DNA of 40,407 bases from Bacteriovoracaceae bacterium (GCA_021737405.1 JAIPEG010000022.1:1-40407), one strand, 5' to 3'; counted from the stretch's first letter, positions 24,691 through 33,300 are shown. Notes: a model not told the origin generated them from the letters alone. Numbers and translations are program-made.

Positions 24691-24719
24691 AAGGCCTTCG
24701 GAAGAAGGCCTTTTTTTTT
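24691..24719 (+). terminator. Strong rho-independent terminator
   Basis: AAGGCCTTC, loop GGAA, GAAGGCCTT, directly followed by a run of T. A nine-base-pair perfect stem 23 bases after the preceding stop. On the other strand only three T follow, so it mainly serves rightward transcription. Confidence 0.9.
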
Positions 24720-24721
24720 AT

Positions 24722-26107
24722 TTACTCTGGAAACATGATCTCTTTACATTTTTTGTCATCAGTACGCTGACTAAACTTTGCTCCAAGAGTCGTCTTATCA
24801 ACGAGATAACAACCACCGTTTGTAAATTTACTTGGGTGAAAATATTTGACTTCTAACGCCTCGCCCTTTGGACGACAATTCTTCTTTGCAACTTGATTTA
24901 CATATTCTTTAGGTCCATTTTCACTATCAACCTCATAGCACTCCGCTTTTAAGACATCTTCTGGTTTTTCAAAATACCACACATTTTTAATTTTCTTAGG
25001 TCGACAAAGCTCTTTTTGAACACTCTTATAGTTGGCCACTTCTCCTAATAAATATTGCTCATAACAAAGACCTTTCATCATCTCTTTAGAATCACTTTTC
25101 CAACTGTAAACCTTCTGATTATCATGACAATATTTTAAGGGAACACTCTTTCGAAAACCCAAGGCCCTATCCGTTGGGTCCACTTCTAAACAATACTTTT
25201 GATTTTCATTCATGAGCAAAGAGAGTTCGACAGTCTGAGGCCTGCATTTATCCAGCGCCACAACGACTTTAAAGACCCCTCCCCTTGTTTGCCTATCAAC
25301 AAGGTGGCAAGTGCCACTAGCAAGACTTAAGGGAGTAAATTGTACGCTCGTCTTAAAGAGAGGGACACATTTTTCATAAGTCACTTTTTCTTGATAATCA
25401 GAGCTATCAATGCTTAGTAAATAACAAGTACCTGAATCTACTTTGTCTTGAATCCACTTGTAACGACGATCCTTTGGTCTACAAAATGAATTATTAACTT
25501 TTTTAATATAGCCTTCTGAACTTGAAGTTTCATAACATACTGACTGATTTGCTTCTTTTATGGTTACAAATTGGGTTTCGGCTGGCTTACACTTATCAAG
25601 GTTCTCATTAAAGACCTCGCCTGACTCAGAATCAAGGGAGACGCATCGACCAGACAATCCATTGGCCGAGATCACAAACTGTGGTTTAAGTCCCTTTGGC
25701 TTACAGCGATCCTTTGATCCATTTATAAGAAAAACATTACCATCGCTTAAAACTCCTTTTAAATAACACTTTCCCTCGATGATGTGCTCCTCTAACTCAG
25801 GGGGCTCACAATCCTTTTGGGGCGTGGTTTTAGAGAACACCCTTCCACCACTTTCAGCATCGACAAGATAACAGGTCCCACCAGGTCCATCAGAATTTTG
25901 GTACCAAAGAGTTTTTAATTGATCAGATTTAGGCCTACAACGATCTTGTGTGGCCTTTTTTTGAAAAATTTTTCCACCCGTTTCCCTGTCGACCTCAACG
26001 CAACGTCCTTTGGGAGGATTTTGACTTAGGACAAGCCATGTATAAACGGTGGCATCTCTATCGAAACTGGCCAATATTGAATTGATAAAGAAGAGGAAAA
26101 CTAGCAT
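24722..26107 (-). CDS. Secreted protein built of about eleven Cys-pair repeats
   Basis: A 461-residue protein with a short hydrophobic N-terminus (about 14 residues, little positive charge) that may act as a signal peptide. The whole mature chain is about eleven degenerate repeats of 36-45 residues. Each has the order aromatic strand, G-x-C-Y-L-V-D, a Gly-containing turn, a Phe or Val strand, and a C-R/K-P ending, giving one Cys pair per repeat. The best copies contain GTCYLVDAESGGRVF and GGCYLVDKTTLGAKF. This resembles a string of small disulfide-stapled beta modules; a binding or adhesive surface is possible. No known domain is recognised. It starts three bases after the stop of acetoacetyl-CoA synthetase, in the same frame. 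Confidence 0.75.
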   Translation of the reverse strand: MLVFLFFINSILASFDRDATVYTWLVLSQNPPKGRCVEVDRETGGKIFQKKATQDRCRPKSDQLKTLWYQNSDGPGGTCYLVDAESGGRVFSKTTPQKDCEPPELEEHIIEGKCYLKGVLSDGNVFLINGSKDRCKPKGLKPQFVISANGLSGRCVSLDSESGEVFNENLDKCKPAETQFVTIKEANQSVCYETSSSEGYIKKVNNSFCRPKDRRYKWIQDKVDSGTCYLLSIDSSDYQEKVTYEKCVPLFKTSVQFTPLSLASGTCHLVDRQTRGGVFKVVVALDKCRPQTVELSLLMNENQKYCLEVDPTDRALGFRKSVPLKYCHDNQKVYSWKSDSKEMMKGLCYEQYLLGEVANYKSVQKELCRPKKIKNVWYFEKPEDVLKAECYEVDSENGPKEYVNQVAKKNCRPKGEALEVKYFHPSKFTNGGCYLVDKTTLGAKFSQRTDDKKCKEIMFPE

Positions 26108-26110
26108 CAG

Positions 26111-28039
26111 CTATTGATACTTCTCATACTCTTCTAGACATTCTGGATTTGCGACGGCCTCGATATTTTGTAAAGGTCGCTTTGATAAAATACGACTAAT
26201 CGCGAGCTCCATTTTCTTTCCACTTCGAGTATAGGGAATATCAGTTACGGCCCACACATGGCGAGGGACGTGCCTTGGGGTTGTCCCTTCTTTTATTGCC
26301 CCTTTTACTTCAGCAATATGAGCGTCCGTTAACTCTTTTCCAGGGGCTAATTTGATAAAGAGTACCACTTCAACATCACCATCAACGGCCCTTCCGACAC
26401 AAAGACTATCTGTGATCCATGGAAGAAGTTCTGTTTGACGATAAATTTCAGCCGTTCCAATTCTAACTCCTCCAGGATTTAAGGTAGCATCACTCCTGCC
26501 ATAAACGAGCACTCCGCCGCGAGGGGTGATTTGTATAAAATCACCATGATGCCATACATTTGGATATTTATTAAAATAAGCTTCCTTAATGCGCTCACCA
26601 TCTTCATCACCTAGAAAGTAGATAGGGCGAGAGGGAAAGCTTTTTCGACAAACCAGCTCCCCTTCTTCTCCAATGACAGCAACTCCAGAATCGTTAAAGG
26701 CCGCAACATCCATACCAAGACCCAGACACTGTATCTCTCCCTTATAAACGGGAAGATTAGGGTTCCCAAGCATAAAGCAGCCAATGACATCTGTTCCGCC
26801 TGCAATAGATGAGACGCAAATATCTTTTTTAAGAAAGTGATAGATATAATCATATTGCTCTGGCAAAAGTGGAGCACCTGTTGAGAGAAGAGTCTCGAAG
26901 TGATCAAGAGGATCACGATTTATATAATCAGAATCTTGAAGGGCCTTTAAAAATTTAGGACTCGTTCCAAAAATATTGATCTCTTCCCTTTTAATAATCT
27001 CAAAGAATTCACCTAAACTTGGGAGTCCTGGAGAGCCTTCATATAAACAAACCCTTGCTCCAAAGGCCAAGGAGCTCACAAGCCAATTCCACATCATCCA
27101 ACCACAAGTTGTAAAATAGAGGATACTCTTCTCAGAAGTTAGGTCGGTGTGAAGTCCAAGTTCCTTAAGGTGCTGCAAAAGTGTGCCACCAACAGAGTGA
27201 ACAATGCACTTAGGCCTTCCTGTTGTGCCAGAAGAGTACATAATATATTGAGGGTCAGAAAATGGTACACGGTAGTAATCTAAGACTGATTCATCTGATA
27301 AGAAATCTTGCCACGAAGTAAAGATACTCGAATCAAGCTCACTTAGATCATCTCCATTTTCTAAGAAATCTAAGACGACGATCTTTTCAATAAAGTCCAA
27401 TTTCTCAGCAATCTCCTTAAGTTTTGGAATCAGGCTATGAACTTTTCCGTTATATTGATAAGAGCTAACCGTCACTAAAACTTTCGGGCGACTCTGGCCA
27501 AAGCGGTCAACAACGCCTTCAACCCCAAAGTCACAACTGGTGGAAGTAAAAACTCCCCCCAAACTACTGGCGGCCAACATACTGATAACCGTTTCTGGAA
27601 TATTAGGCATATAGCAAGCAAGAACATCGCCAGGATTAATCAGCCCACGTAAAGAGCCTTGAAGTCTCGCAACATCACACTTTAGCTCACTATAGCTGAT
27701 CTTACTCTGCTTTCCTGACTCATGAATAAAGTGAAGGGCACATTGATCAGGAGCACCCTTTGCCAATAGGTTTTCCGCAAAGTTTAAAGAGACATTTGGA
27801 AACCAGCCATATTTTGAAAAACCTTGATCCGTACAGACTGGTTCAAGACTTCCAACATATAATACTCCATAGAAATCCATTAAGTGGGTCCAAAACAATT
27901 CGTTCTCTTCAACACTAAAGCGATGAAGTTCTTCATAACTAGAAAAGCTACGCTGAAATTTCTCTTCAAGAGATTTTTGAAAACTCGTTATTTGAGTTTT
28001 CTCTATTCTCTTAGCGCTTGGACTCCACAATGGCTGCAT
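26111..28039 (-). CDS. aacS: Acetoacetyl-CoA synthetase (acetoacetate-CoA ligase)
   Basis: A 642-residue member of the ANL adenylating superfamily. The AMP-binding P-loop YSSGTTGRPK lies near residue 266, the adenine-site region has STGAPL, the hinge region carries YGRSDATLNPGGVR, and the C-terminal catalytic Lys occurs in RSGKKMEL near 608. The N-terminal segment (MQPLWSPS...WTHLMDFY) and SLNFAENLL are typical of acetoacetyl-CoA synthetase rather than acetyl-CoA synthetase. It joins acetoacetate to CoA using ATP in the cytoplasm. Here it could salvage acetoacetate released by HMG-CoA lyase encoded at 34444-35385. It follows the fumarase beta gene by 12 bases, so the three form a likely operon. 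Confidence 0.9.
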   Translation of the reverse strand: MQPLWSPSAKRIEKTQITSFQKSLEEKFQRSFSSYEELHRFSVEENELFWTHLMDFYGVLYVGSLEPVCTDQGFSKYGWFPNVSLNFAENLLAKGAPDQCALHFIHESGKQSKISYSELKCDVARLQGSLRGLINPGDVLACYMPNIPETVISMLAASSLGGVFTSTSCDFGVEGVVDRFGQSRPKVLVTVSSYQYNGKVHSLIPKLKEIAEKLDFIEKIVVLDFLENGDDLSELDSSIFTSWQDFLSDESVLDYYRVPFSDPQYIMYSSGTTGRPKCIVHSVGGTLLQHLKELGLHTDLTSEKSILYFTTCGWMMWNWLVSSLAFGARVCLYEGSPGLPSLGEFFEIIKREEINIFGTSPKFLKALQDSDYINRDPLDHFETLLSTGAPLLPEQYDYIYHFLKKDICVSSIAGGTDVIGCFMLGNPNLPVYKGEIQCLGLGMDVAAFNDSGVAVIGEEGELVCRKSFPSRPIYFLGDEDGERIKEAYFNKYPNVWHHGDFIQITPRGGVLVYGRSDATLNPGGVRIGTAEIYRQTELLPWITDSLCVGRAVDGDVEVVLFIKLAPGKELTDAHIAEVKGAIKEGTTPRHVPRHVWAVTDIPYTRSGKKMELAISRILSKRPLQNIEAVANPECLEEYEKYQ

Positions 28040-28051
28040 AGGCGTCTCTTA

Positions 28052-28624
28052 TTATTTAAGGTGAGGAGCCAATTTTTCCTTTGACTCACGATCAACTATC
28101 TCATGAAGACTATTTCCATGAGCATCCATTGTCACAACAACGGGAAATTCTTCAACAGTGAGTTCCCAAATTGCTTCTGGCGAACCAAATTGCTCTTTTA
28201 GATAAACATTATCGACTGACTTAATTTTTTCCGCCAAAACTTGAGCAGCACCACCAATGGCGTGAAAGTAAACACAACCATAAGTTTTATTGCCCTCTAA
28301 CGTTTTAGGACCCATGCCGCCTTTTCCGATAACGCCAACAATTCCATGATCTCTCATGACTTCCCATTGGTAGGGTTCTTCTCGAATTGATGTGGTTGGA
28401 CCCGCAGCCTTTACTTCATAGGTGCCATCTTTGTTTTCTAAAACAACTGGACCACAGTGATAAATAATTTGATTTTCTAAATTAACGGGACTTGGGTTTC
28501 CTTCGTGAAGATACTTATGAATAGCATCGCGCCCAGTGAAAAGCTTTCCACTAATGAGGACCATGTCGCCAACTTTTAATTCTCTCACTTTTTCTTTTGT
28601 AAAAGGATATTCTAAACGGATCAT
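28052..28624 (-). CDS. Class I fumarate hydratase, beta subunit
   Basis: A 190-residue Fe-S type hydro-lyase beta subunit (the FumA C-terminal domain as a separate chain). Features are VGDMVLISGKLFTGRDAIHK near the N-terminus, IIYHCGPV, a central GPTTSIR substrate-binding segment and GKGGMG, followed by HAIGGAAQVLA. In the family this half supplies part of the substrate pocket while the alpha subunit holds the cluster. L-tartrate dehydratase TtdB is the main alternative; the acetoacetate and leucine-breakdown neighbourhood favours fumarase. GAGGAAA precedes the ATG at 28624. It lies 13 bases after the alpha-subunit gene. Confidence 0.9.
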   Translation of the reverse strand: MIRLEYPFTKEKVRELKVGDMVLISGKLFTGRDAIHKYLHEGNPSPVNLENQIIYHCGPVVLENKDGTYEVKAAGPTTSIREEPYQWEVMRDHGIVGVIGKGGMGPKTLEGNKTYGCVYFHAIGGAAQVLAEKIKSVDNVYLKEQFGSPEAIWELTVEEFPVVVTMDAHGNSLHEIVDRESKEKLAPHLK

Positions 28625-28637
28625 ATTTTCCTCTCTC

Positions 28638-29837
28638 TTAGTAAAGCCACTTGTTGATGGAGTTGTCTTTTTTAAGGGTTACACCCAAACGTCGAAACGC
28701 CCAACACATATAGGATATGGAAACAAAATACGAGGCCGGTAATCTGTTAAGAGTACCAATCTTACAACCTAATAACGTGGTCTTTCCGCCAAAGCCCATA
28801 GGACCAATACCAAGAGTATTTGCAGTTTCTACGATATCTTTTTCTAGCTTTGCAAGATCAGGATGATCATTAGTATCATCTAGCCTTCTTAAAAGTTGCT
28901 CTTTTGATTTAACGTAGCTACTACCTCTATCACCACCAATCGTTATGCCTAGAACTCCTGGCCCACAGCCTTTTCCTTGTGCCTTTTGTACGGCATCGAG
29001 AATCACTTTTCGTACTCCATCTAAATCTCGTCCTGCCCCTAGTGCCGTTTGAGGAAGAGAGTACTGGGCACCTACGTTTTCACAACCACCACCCTTAAGC
29101 ATGAGTCTAATTTCAAGGGTATCTTTATTATGCTCGTGAAAATGAATATCAGGATGCCCTGGTCCAATATTCATGGTTTCATTTTTTCCGGTAAGAGAAT
29201 CAACGGAGTTTTGTCTCAGGTAACCAACTTCAGTTGCCTTAACCACGGCCTTATGAACAACCTTCGTAAACTCACCTTGCTTAAAGCCAACAGGATGATT
29301 GACGAAGAAAAGAATCGTTCCCGTGTCCTGACAAAGGGGTTGTGACTTCTTCTTTGCCAGCTCTATATTGGCCTTTATGATAGTCATCGCATATTCGGCC
29401 GTCGTATTTTTCTCTTCTCTCTCGAGCGCCTCTAAAATAACTTTTTGCACATCTGAGGGAATTTCGACAGAGGTCTTTCTAATCAATTCTAAAATAGAAT
29501 CAAACAGTCCTGCGCTATTAGCTTGAGGATCAAAAGAGGCACTAACAACTTTCTTCGTTGGGCTAGGTTCTTTCTTTGCTACTTTTTTTGCACCTTTTTT
29601 AGTGGCCTTCTTTTTGACGGGCTTCTTCTTTGCTGCCTTTTTTGCGACCTTTTTAGTGGCCTTCTTGGCGACTTTCTTTTTGGTGGCCTTTTTCTTGACG
29701 GCTTTCTTTGCTACTTTCTTCTTTGCTACTTTCTTCTTTGCGACTTTCTTCTTGGTCGCCTTTTTGGCCACCTTTTTAGCTACTTTTTTCTTAGTTGCCT
29801 TTTTGGCCACTTTTTTAGCTACTTTCTTTTTCGCCAT
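28638..29837 (-). CDS. Class I fumarate hydratase alpha subunit with Lys/Ala-rich N-terminal tail
   Basis: A 399-residue protein. Residues about 110-399 are a complete Fe-S hydro-lyase alpha subunit: LCQDTGT at 168-174 (Cys169), GCGPGVLG with Cys291 and the GGKTTLLGC segment with Cys358, spaced like the three cluster ligands of FumA. Fumarase interconverts fumarate and malate in the TCA cycle. Residues 2-97 are unlike any fumarase: KKVAKK/KKATKK repeats with about half Lys, as in histone-H1-like or AlgP-like tails, then a Pro/Ser linker. The start at 29837 has AAAGGTGGG before it. No Met codon lies between residue 1 and residue 151 in this frame, so the tail appears to be genuinely part of the protein. 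TtdA is the alternative family name. Confidence 0.9.
   Translation of the reverse strand: MAKKKVAKKVAKKATKKKVAKKVAKKATKKKVAKKKVAKKKVAKKAVKKKATKKKVAKKATKKVAKKAAKKKPVKKKATKKGAKKVAKKEPSPTKKVVSASFDPQANSAGLFDSILELIRKTSVEIPSDVQKVILEALEREEKNTTAEYAMTIIKANIELAKKKSQPLCQDTGTILFFVNHPVGFKQGEFTKVVHKAVVKATEVGYLRQNSVDSLTGKNETMNIGPGHPDIHFHEHNKDTLEIRLMLKGGGCENVGAQYSLPQTALGAGRDLDGVRKVILDAVQKAQGKGCGPGVLGITIGGDRGSSYVKSKEQLLRRLDDTNDHPDLAKLEKDIVETANTLGIGPMGFGGKTTLLGCKIGTLNRLPASYFVSISYMCWAFRRLGVTLKKDNSINKWLY
29547..29837 (-). repeat. Low-complexity AAG/GCC-rich tract encoding the Lys/Ala tail
   Basis: About 290 bases of imperfect short repeats, visible on the + strand as recurring stretches such as CTTTTTGGCCACCTTTTTAGC, coding for KKVAKK-type units. 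The repetition would favour slippage or unequal recombination, so tail length may vary among strains. Confidence 0.8.
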
Positions 29838-29945
29838 ACATTTCCCACCTTTAAATGAATATTTTTAGTTATTTATTGAATTTTTAGATGCAGAAATCTT
29901 AACGAGTGATTCCCATTCAGGCCAGAGGTGAAGTAAGGTAACTCT
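29838..29945. promoter_or_regulatory. Divergent intergenic region between fumarase and helicase genes
   Basis: These 108 bases must hold the start signals of two diverging genes. The leftward ribosome-binding site AAAGGTGGG and the rightward TAAGGT are clear. The middle is AT-rich, but I could not pick out a convincing -35/-10 pair for either direction. Confidence 0.4.
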
Positions 29946-31985
29946 ATGATCTCACTTAGCGGATTGAATCCCGAACAACGCATTGCTGCAGAAACTGTTG
30001 AAGGCCCCGTTCTCATTTTGGCCGGTGCTGGCTCTGGCAAAACGCGCACAATTACTTACCGCGTTGCTCATATGGTGGCGAACCTTGGAATCAAGGGTAA
30101 GAGCATTCTTGGAGTAAGCTTTACCAATAAGGCCGCTAAAGAAATGCGCGAGCGAGTGATTACTCTTCTTGGTAAGCGCCAGGCCCGTGGACTGACCTTA
30201 ACGACCTTTCACTCCCTCGGCGTTAAAATACTGAAGAAAGAAATTGATAAGCTTGGCTATCACTTAAATTTTTCGATCTATGACACAAGCGATCAGCTAG
30301 GAATCGTACGAGAAGCCCTTAAACTCTATCACGCAGAGAAGAAGTTTGATCATAAGAGAATCTTGTCAAAGATTGGCTACCTAAAAAATAGGGCCATCAC
30401 TGCTGACGTTTTTGGTGCGACTCCCTACTTTAACGAAGAAGACCCGTATGATCTAGCATGTGAATATGTTTATCGCTTCTATCAAGATAAGTTAAAATTT
30501 TATAACGCCATCGATTTTGACGATATTCTCTTTCTCGTCGTTCGCCTCTTTCAAGAGTACCCAGAGGTAGCAGAGAGTTATTCGAAGCTTTATGAATACA
30601 TCATGGTTGATGAGTATCAAGACACCAATGGACTGCAATTTGCACTCATTCGAGGCCTGACCTCTTCTCACAGCAACCTATGTGTCGTAGGTGACGACGA
30701 TCAGTCTATTTATGCTTTTAGGGGTGCAGATATTACGAATATTTTAGAGTTTGAAAAAGCATTTCCAGGTGCAAAAATCATAAAACTAGAACAAAACTAC
30801 CGCTCAGTCTCTCCGATCTTAAGTCTGGCAAACCACGTGATTAAGGACAATCCTAATAGGCGGGCCAAGACTCTTTGGTCCACTAAAGAGTCAGACCAAA
30901 AACCCCTTCTGTGGGCCATGGCAGATACCGATCATGAATCTCAAGTGGTGGTTGATGATATTGCAAAATTTCAAGCTACTGGCGGTCACCTAGGGGATAT
31001 TGCTATTCTTTATCGCTCGAACACACAGGCCCAGCCTATTGAAGACCAATTAAGAATTTCACAAATTCCCTATACTGTTCTTGGTGGTCAAAAATTTTAC
31101 GAGAAAAAAGAAATAAAAGATCTCATCGCCTACTTTTCCATCATTCTCAATCCTCACGATCAGATGGCACTTAGAAGAATTCTTAATGTTCCCAATCGAG
31201 GCATTGGAAATGTCACCCTGAATAAATTTCTATTAAAAAGTGACCAAGACAAGATAAGCGTCTTTGAAGCACTTGAATCTAGCCCTGATCTTGCTGGTCC
31301 TCGCGCAGACAATATCGTTCAATTTGTTAAGCTTATTCGCCAATACCAAAAGAAGTTTAAGGAACTTCCCCTAGCACAGGCAAGTTCGACTCTTATTGAA
31401 GAGATCAATTTCCTAAAATTTATCGACAAGCAATACGATAACCTTAAGCAAGCAGATCGTAGAAAGAATGATGTCATGATGTTCCTTGAATCAGCGGAGA
31501 GATTTACTCGATTTCATGGAGAGCACGCGACCCTTAAAAACTTCGTAGAAAAGCTCTTACTTCAAGACAATCAAGATAATGAAGATGACTCAGAAGATAA
31601 TGATATTAGGAAAAACGAAATCACTCTTATGACACTTCATTCTTCTAAAGGTCTAGAATTTGATATTGTCTATTTGATTGGTATGGAAGAAGAAATCCTT
31701 CCTCACAAGAGAACCATCGTTGATGGTGAAGATATCTCTGAAGAGAGGCGCCTGGCCTATGTTGGTGTTACTCGTGCAAGGGAAAAGCTCATCATGACCT
31801 ATTGTAAGGAGAGAAAAATTTATGGCCGAAAGGTCCCTCGCCATCCTTCTCGCTTTCTCAATGAACTAAATGCTCTCTACTTGGATCAAGACCGCACCAC
31901 TTTCGGCCATCTTTCTGAAGATGAAAAAGAAAAACATATCAAAGACACATTTGCTAATTTTGCAGACTTACTAGGTGAAGATTAA
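29946..31985 (+). CDS. Rep/UvrD/PcrA-type superfamily 1A DNA helicase
   Basis: A 679-residue, full-length helicase with all main motifs: the N-terminal LNPEQRIAAE (Q motif), Walker A AGAGSGKT at residues 26-33, VDEYQDTN near 221, GDDDQSIYAFRG near 248, LEQNYRS near 280, MTLHSSKGLEFD near 565 and VGVTRAREK near 606. It unwinds DNA 3' to 5' using ATP in replication restart or repair. GDDDQ, LEQNYRS, length and the SRFL ending are closer to Rep than to UvrD, and there is no UvrD C-terminal Tudor extension, but the naming is not certain. TAAGGT precedes the ATG. Its stop overlaps the stop of the convergent response-regulator gene in TTAA. Confidence 0.93.
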   Translation: MISLSGLNPEQRIAAETVEGPVLILAGAGSGKTRTITYRVAHMVANLGIKGKSILGVSFTNKAAKEMRERVITLLGKRQARGLTLTTFHSLGVKILKKEIDKLGYHLNFSIYDTSDQLGIVREALKLYHAEKKFDHKRILSKIGYLKNRAITADVFGATPYFNEEDPYDLACEYVYRFYQDKLKFYNAIDFDDILFLVVRLFQEYPEVAESYSKLYEYIMVDEYQDTNGLQFALIRGLTSSHSNLCVVGDDDQSIYAFRGADITNILEFEKAFPGAKIIKLEQNYRSVSPILSLANHVIKDNPNRRAKTLWSTKESDQKPLLWAMADTDHESQVVVDDIAKFQATGGHLGDIAILYRSNTQAQPIEDQLRISQIPYTVLGGQKFYEKKEIKDLIAYFSIILNPHDQMALRRILNVPNRGIGNVTLNKFLLKSDQDKISVFEALESSPDLAGPRADNIVQFVKLIRQYQKKFKELPLAQASSTLIEEINFLKFIDKQYDNLKQADRRKNDVMMFLESAERFTRFHGEHATLKNFVEKLLLQDNQDNEDDSEDNDIRKNEITLMTLHSSKGLEFDIVYLIGMEEEILPHKRTIVDGEDISEERRLAYVGVTRAREKLIMTYCKERKIYGRKVPRHPSRFLNELNALYLDQDRTTFGHLSEDEKEKHIKDTFANFADLLGED

Positions 31986-32344
31986 GATTCCAGTAGGACT
32001 TTTACTTGTGATACCACTGATTGCAAACTAAAGGGCTTTTGAAAGAAGTACTCGGCCTCGGCCATCTCTGGGTCACCAACTTCAGCGTGACCGCTCATAA
32101 AGAGAAAACGTACTTCAGGTTTATTTTCCCGAATATAATTCAGAAGATCTTTTCCAGACTTACAAGGCATTTTTAAATCACTAAGAACGAGATGGGGACA
32201 ATCTGAATTTAAAATATCAATTGCATCATCAACATTTTCGGCCGTTCTGACCATGAATCCCGCATCTTCAAACTCCATTTGCAAGAGTTCTAAAAGTTGG
32301 ACTTCGTCATCGACGATTAAAATTTTTGTATCACTTGCCTTCAT
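31982..32344 (-). CDS. Stand-alone response-regulator receiver protein
   Basis: A 120-residue single-domain receiver. The acidic pair Asp12-Asp13, phospho-acceptor Asp56 (VLSDLKMP), Ser84 (FMSGH) and Lys103 (FFQKPF) are all present. Family knowledge: such proteins take a phosphate from a histidine kinase and act by protein contact, as CheY or Spo0F do. There is no output domain and no kinase nearby, so the partner is unknown. The ribosome-binding site is weak. A terminator upstream (32402-32425) separates it from the lipoprotein genes, so it should have its own promoter within 32345-32401. Confidence 0.88.
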   Translation of the reverse strand: MKASDTKILIVDDEVQLLELLQMEFEDAGFMVRTAENVDDAIDILNSDCPHLVLSDLKMPCKSGKDLLNYIRENKPEVRFLFMSGHAEVGDPEMAEAEYFFQKPFSLQSVVSQVKVLLES

Positions 32345-32401
32345 ACAAGTAACATTCTAACGATATTTTTGAAGATTTCTTCATTTATTTTAATTAATTT
32401 T

Positions 32402-32425
32402 AAAAAAAGGGGCCTTCGTGGCCCC
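32402..32425 (-). terminator. Rho-independent terminator of the lipoprotein pair
   Basis: On the minus strand GGGGCC, loop ACGAA, GGCCCC, then seven T. It lies about 70 bases beyond the stop of the lipoprotein gene at 32497, in the direction of its transcription. Confidence 0.85.
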
Positions 32426-32496
32426 GGGGCGCTCATACTGAGCTAGAACACCCCATCCTTGGGTACTAATGTCTTCCCTGACAAGTAATTTTTTAT

Positions 32497-32844
32497 TTAA
32501 CTTTTTGTCTGTGCCTCCACCTGCAAAGTCATCCTTTGAACAAAGGGAAAAACACTAAAAATTTGATCCCAAAAAGACTGACTGATTTGATAGCGAATAA
32601 AGGCCAAGTTTTTACACTCTATTTTCTTCTCACTCATAATCTCCGCGAGCTTAAGCGTACTTGCAGAACTCTCAGTTCCCCCAAAGGTCCAAACTTTCTT
32701 TTGCCAAGTGAAGTTTGGCTGAAAAATAATGTTTCTATTCACAAATTGGGCATCAAAGGCCTGGCAACCTCTTCCCGTGACTTTAAGACTACCGCCACAG
32801 GAGGTCATCAGAAGAGCAGATAGGAGCAAGAGAATCACCTTCAT
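32497..32844 (-). CDS. Small lipoprotein, possibly Bor-like
   Basis: A 115-residue protein with a lipoprotein signal ending LLMTSC (Cys16). Two more cysteines (GRGCQAF, KKIECKNL) may pair. The end of the chain, QSFWDQIFSVFPFVQRMTLQVEA, parallels the end of the upstream lipoprotein (SSFWKAFFSLGFYIPKDYVI), which suggests two paralogues. AGGAG lies seven bases before the ATG, and the ATG overlaps the previous stop (ATGA), so the pair is translationally coupled. A loose likeness to the lambda Bor serum-resistance lipoprotein is inference only. Confidence 0.6.
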   Translation of the reverse strand: MKVILLLLSALLMTSCGGSLKVTGRGCQAFDAQFVNRNIIFQPNFTWQKKVWTFGGTESSASTLKLAEIMSEKKIECKNLAFIRYQISQSFWDQIFSVFPFVQRMTLQVEAQTKS

Positions 32845-33215
32845 CTCTCTGCTCCTGGTTCTATGCCATAAGCGGAAATCACATAGTCCTTAGGAATATA
32901 AAAACCTAAACTAAAGAAGGCCTTCCAAAAAGAGGAGGTTCTCTGAAATTCGTGAACACTTATGGCCGAGGCACTTACTAGCCCGACTTTATAAAATTCT
33001 TCATCCAGGAAAACATCTTGATCGGGAGCAATAAGTCCCCAAAGATAAAATTCTTTGGTCCCTTTTACTTCGGCAAATTTAGTGTGATCTGGGCGATCAG
33101 TGAGATAGAGAGGAATCAGACCCTTTCCTTGAAAAGAAAGGTTCGTGCAACTCGCAGTGAGCAGGGTCAACCCTGTTACAAGCCAATAAAATGCCTGTGG
33201 AAACTCTTTTCCCAC
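32841..33215 (-). CDS. Small lipoprotein, possibly Bor-like
   Basis: A 124-residue protein starting at GTG, supported by GGGAGG eight bases upstream. A hydrophobic segment ends in LLTASC (Cys23). The mature part has YLWGLIAPDQDVFLD and ends in FFSLGFYIPKDYVISAYG, an order (W/G-x-x-P strand, then a hydrophobic helix, then G-x-Y-x-P and a closing strand) reminiscent of Bor-type lipoproteins. It overlaps the next lipoprotein gene by four bases. A good sigma-70-like promoter lies at 33262-33291. It is probably attached to the outer membrane; no function is assigned. Confidence 0.6.
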   Translation of the reverse strand: MGKEFPQAFYWLVTGLTLLTASCTNLSFQGKGLIPLYLTDRPDHTKFAEVKGTKEFYLWGLIAPDQDVFLDEEFYKVGLVSASAISVHEFQRTSSFWKAFFSLGFYIPKDYVISAYGIEPGAER

Positions 33216-33261
33216 CTTAAGCGCCTCCCGCAGTTACTTCCTATGTCCTTGGATTTATTTA

Positions 33262-33291
33262 ATTGTCAGATTTTTAAACACGGATTGTCAA
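33262..33291 (-). promoter_or_regulatory. Candidate sigma-70 promoter of the lipoprotein pair
   Basis: On the minus strand a perfect TTGACA is followed after 18 bases by GACAAT, four of six matching TATAAT. It is about 50 bases before the GTG start at 33215 and begins right after the end of the preceding gene. Confidence 0.5.
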
Positions 33292-33300
33292 CTTTATGAA

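Noticed and set aside
29523..29868. Two rightward Phe/Leu/Ala-rich open frames that look like membrane proteins.
   Set aside because: They are the antisense reading of the Lys/Ala-rich tail of the fumarase gene: Lys codons read backwards give Phe/Leu. No ribosome-binding site.
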